Source of the DNA: Serinus canaria
Taxonomy: Eukaryota; Chordata; Aves; Passeriformes; Fringillidae
Direction: 5' to 3'
Assembly (NCBI RefSeq): GCF_022539315.1
Contig: NC_066323.1
Coordinates: forward strand, 4,751,719-4,815,718
Length of the DNA: 64,000 nt
Of this stretch, positions 61,852 through 64,000 are shown piece by piece. Every line of letters begins with the position of its first letter. Within the stretch, counting starts at the first letter, position 1. The position numbers were made by a program, and so were the translations under genes. The notes under the pieces were generated by a model that was given only the letters and a program-made list of their open reading frames with translations, made no database searches and was not told where the DNA came from.

Positions 61852-62508
61852 CTGCAGAAAAAGGCCCGTTTTACCAACCTCAGCAGAAGCTGTCAGTAGG
61901 CAACACAAGCTGCTCTTTCTGAGGGTCACACTCGCCTGTCACGGCAGAGTCTGTGGAGGAAGAAGTAAATGGAAGGAGGGATTCCCTCTGGAATCATACT
62001 GCTGGATCATACATACCCTGGCATGATTTGTAGGTCTGGGGAGGCTGGACGGCAGCTGGGAAGCCAAAAGGGGACTTGGAGTACATTTCTTACTCTGAAA
62101 CACGTTCCTTACTCTGAAACACATTCCTTACCCCAACCAAGTGGCAGCAGTCCAAGGAGAGCCATGATCCAAGCTGGAATGCACCCCATAAAATGCCCTG
62201 CTAGAGCTCAGAGACAAATCAGGCACCAGATCTGGAGAGAGCAGGAATTCTCCCTCCCCCAGCCCCGATCAGAGCTGGCAGAGATTGCTGGTGCCACTGT
62301 TCTGGTTTGTTTTCCCTTGCCCTGCAGCAGGAGCTGCCTTGCTCGGGGTGGGCTGGCTGGACCTCCTGTGCTCCCCCAGGGCCCATCTGTGCCTTGTGCT
62401 CTCTGCTGTCCATGCCCAGTGCTGCACAGCTCCTCGGGATAGCAGCACAGCATCCCCAGCCTTGTAGATGGATAATGAGGTGATTGGCTCTCGCCATTAA
62501 AAGATAAC
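61852..62508. other. noncoding stretch with a 19-bp tandem repeat
   Basis: Two copies of a 19-bp unit starting 'cttactctgaaacac' lie at 62089-62107 and 62108-62126, followed by a partial third. 62200-62470 is GC-rich and open in several frames without support. Confidence 0.6.
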
Positions 62509-62994
62509 TGTTGTGTGAACATTAAGAAAAGCTTTAGTGATGTACAGTTGTGTTATTGTAGTTTAGATGTGCTCTCTTCTCCCCATAGTTGCCTTTTCCC
62601 CCCTCTATTGTTGCCATCAGACAGCTGGGGTGGTCTAGGACAGGTAGAAGAAGGCTGCACATGTGTCCCTTACCTGGGTCAGTTGGGAATGGAAAAGCTC
62701 AGGGGGTGCTTAGGGGGTGAGGCAGGCAACACCTGACCTCCAGTCCAGTTACAAGAAAGGAGTTTCCACTGACAAATGGCAAAGAAGAGCTGACTGACAG
62801 ACTTTGGGAGGCGCCAGGGCTGGCTGATGCAACCTCCAGGGGTATAAAAGACTGAGCATCCATCCTGAGGATGAACCAGCCACGTGGTGGCAGCTCCCAG
62901 TGCTGCAGCTTTTCCCTTATGTAGTCCTTGTTGTATATTTGTTAAGGTTTGATAAACTTCTTCCCATTTTCAAAGTGAGCAGTTGTTTCTCACA
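62509..62994 (+). mobile_element. possible solo ERV LTR
   Basis: It begins TGTTGTGTGAACATT at 62509. A canonical TATA box (ggtataaaag) lies at 62841-62850 in a GC-richer promoter-like stretch, with a weak polyadenylation-type 'tgataaac' near 62950, and the segment can end in CA at 62994 (tttctcaca). TG...CA ends, about 486 bp and this signal order are those of a retroviral LTR. No target-site duplication is visible and no gag, pol or env sequence flanks it. The alternative is an ordinary TATA promoter. Confidence 0.45.
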
Positions 62995-64000
62995 GCAGCA
63001 TGATTGTGTCTGCAGCAGAAGTGCATTTTGTGCCAGGATTCCCCATCTGCCTACAGCTGTGTTGCCCCATACCCCATCATGGCTAATTCCCCCTGCTCCA
63101 AGGGGAGGGACAGCTCCTTCTTGGTGTAGTGCTTAGGCAAGGATGGGACTTTTCCAGAAAGTTAAAGGAGCTGAAATCTTTCATTTCTAGCAGCCCCTTT
63201 CTCCCAAAAGGCTGTTTGAAATCACAGGGCAGTCATCTGCCACAGTCCATTTCAGACCAGCTGTTGGAACGGGCAAAACTGCGTCGGAACTGGAGCAGGA
63301 GCAGGGAAATGGCACCACTGGTGCTCGTGTTATCCCACTCCTCAAGTGTCCTCTAGGACAGAGAAACACAGTGCTCTAACAAAACACATCCAAAGCCCCA
63401 CAACACACAGCTTGTTAGCTGCCCTCCTCTGTAATAATTTCACTTATATTGAATTCCAGATATCCCGATCCATCTCTAAAGGTGAGGATGGTCCCGTTTT
63501 ACCACTGAAAAATGAAGGAAGATTTATCTGAATTAGATTTACAGACAGACTTTCTGAATGAGCATGTGCTCTGACAACAGCTACGCTGAGATCTGAACTG
63601 GAGATTTTTCCAGTCCATCTTTCAGCGGGATGACTTTTTAAGCACTTCCTTTACTGCTGAATACCACAAAGGCTCAGACAATCTATTGATGATGAAGGTC
63701 AGCACCTCCTTAGCAGCCCATAAAGTGAGTCTCTCACAATCAGGTTTCAGACTTTTTAAGATTCTAGCCATTTCTTTAGGCAATGAAGCAACCTAGTTCT
63801 TTTATCTTGCTATTTTTATTGTTTGAAAGCCTGAGTCACATCTGATCTTTTTTATTTTTAGTTTTCTTTTGGGGAAAAAAAATCCAACCCTTAATGTATC
63901 TCTTTTTTTTTGTTCAGTAGTCTTGTTTCTTGGTGATAGACATAAGTAATGGCTCATTCACTGCAAATTCAGGACTCCTTACATTTTTCTTGCTGTGATA
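62995..64000. other. noncoding stretch
   Basis: No supported gene. A 57-codon open minus frame at about 63782-63610 (contains MARILKSLKPDCERLTLWAA) lacks an acceptor and is not called. Poly-A/poly-T tracts lie near 63873-63881 and 63903-63911. Confidence 0.5.

Noticed and set aside
1..64000. tRNA, rRNA, CRISPR, bacterial or viral coding genes
   Set aside because: None seen. Retroviral traces are LTR-like only, without gag, pol or env reading frames.

Overview
The window reads as vertebrate, almost certainly avian, nuclear DNA, with songbirds a reasonable guess. The main evidence is four truncated CR1 LINE 3' ends, at 15026-15221, 31018-31150, 32141-32361 and 56402-56775. They carry the family's ending: a 'ggttggac'/'cctttccaac' block, then an ATTCTGTGATT-type octamer tail. 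Two or three stretches also look like solo endogenous-retrovirus LTRs. There is no operon-like gene packing, rRNA, tRNA, CpG island or long reliable ORF. The sequence is moderately AT-rich with scattered homopolymer runs and simple repeats, as expected of intron or intergenic DNA.

No complete gene can be drawn from start to stop. The best coding evidence is on the minus strand: short open segments bounded by good splice sites. One cluster (10913-10766, 9067-9027, 8659-8534) and one pair (46745-46565, 45381-45234) have mutually compatible intron phases. They could belong to one long gene transcribed right to left across the window, whose product I do not recognise. Weaker minus-strand windows lie at 61851-61653, 55599-55443, 49905-49698, 7502-7364 and 4448-4387. 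Isolated exon-like windows also occur on the plus strand, so a single window is weak evidence and all of these are hypotheses.

Layout: 1-7.4 kb is mostly featureless, with a CpG-retaining patch near 6.6-6.9 kb. 8.2 kb holds a perfect 20-bp palindrome made of three E-boxes. 8.5-10.9 kb holds the phase-consistent exon trio. 11.5-12.5 kb is a GC-rich island with a six-copy 34-bp minisatellite and LTR-like sequence. 15 kb holds a CR1. 23.6-25.1 kb is repeat-free and rich in homeodomain-type ATTA sites, resembling a conserved noncoding element. 31-32.6 kb holds two CR1s and an inverted repeat. 34.7 kb is a 70-bp tandem dimer. 45-47 kb holds the exon pair. 56.4 kb holds an old CR1 beginning in an inverted repeat. 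57.3-58.0 kb is another possible conserved element. 60.0-60.3 and 62.5-63.0 kb are LTR-like.

If the exon clusters are real, the window is a stretch of a long minus-strand gene with large introns that hold candidate regulatory elements and retroelement debris. Otherwise it is a gene-poor region. The sequence alone does not decide between these, and I see no convincing new biological system.
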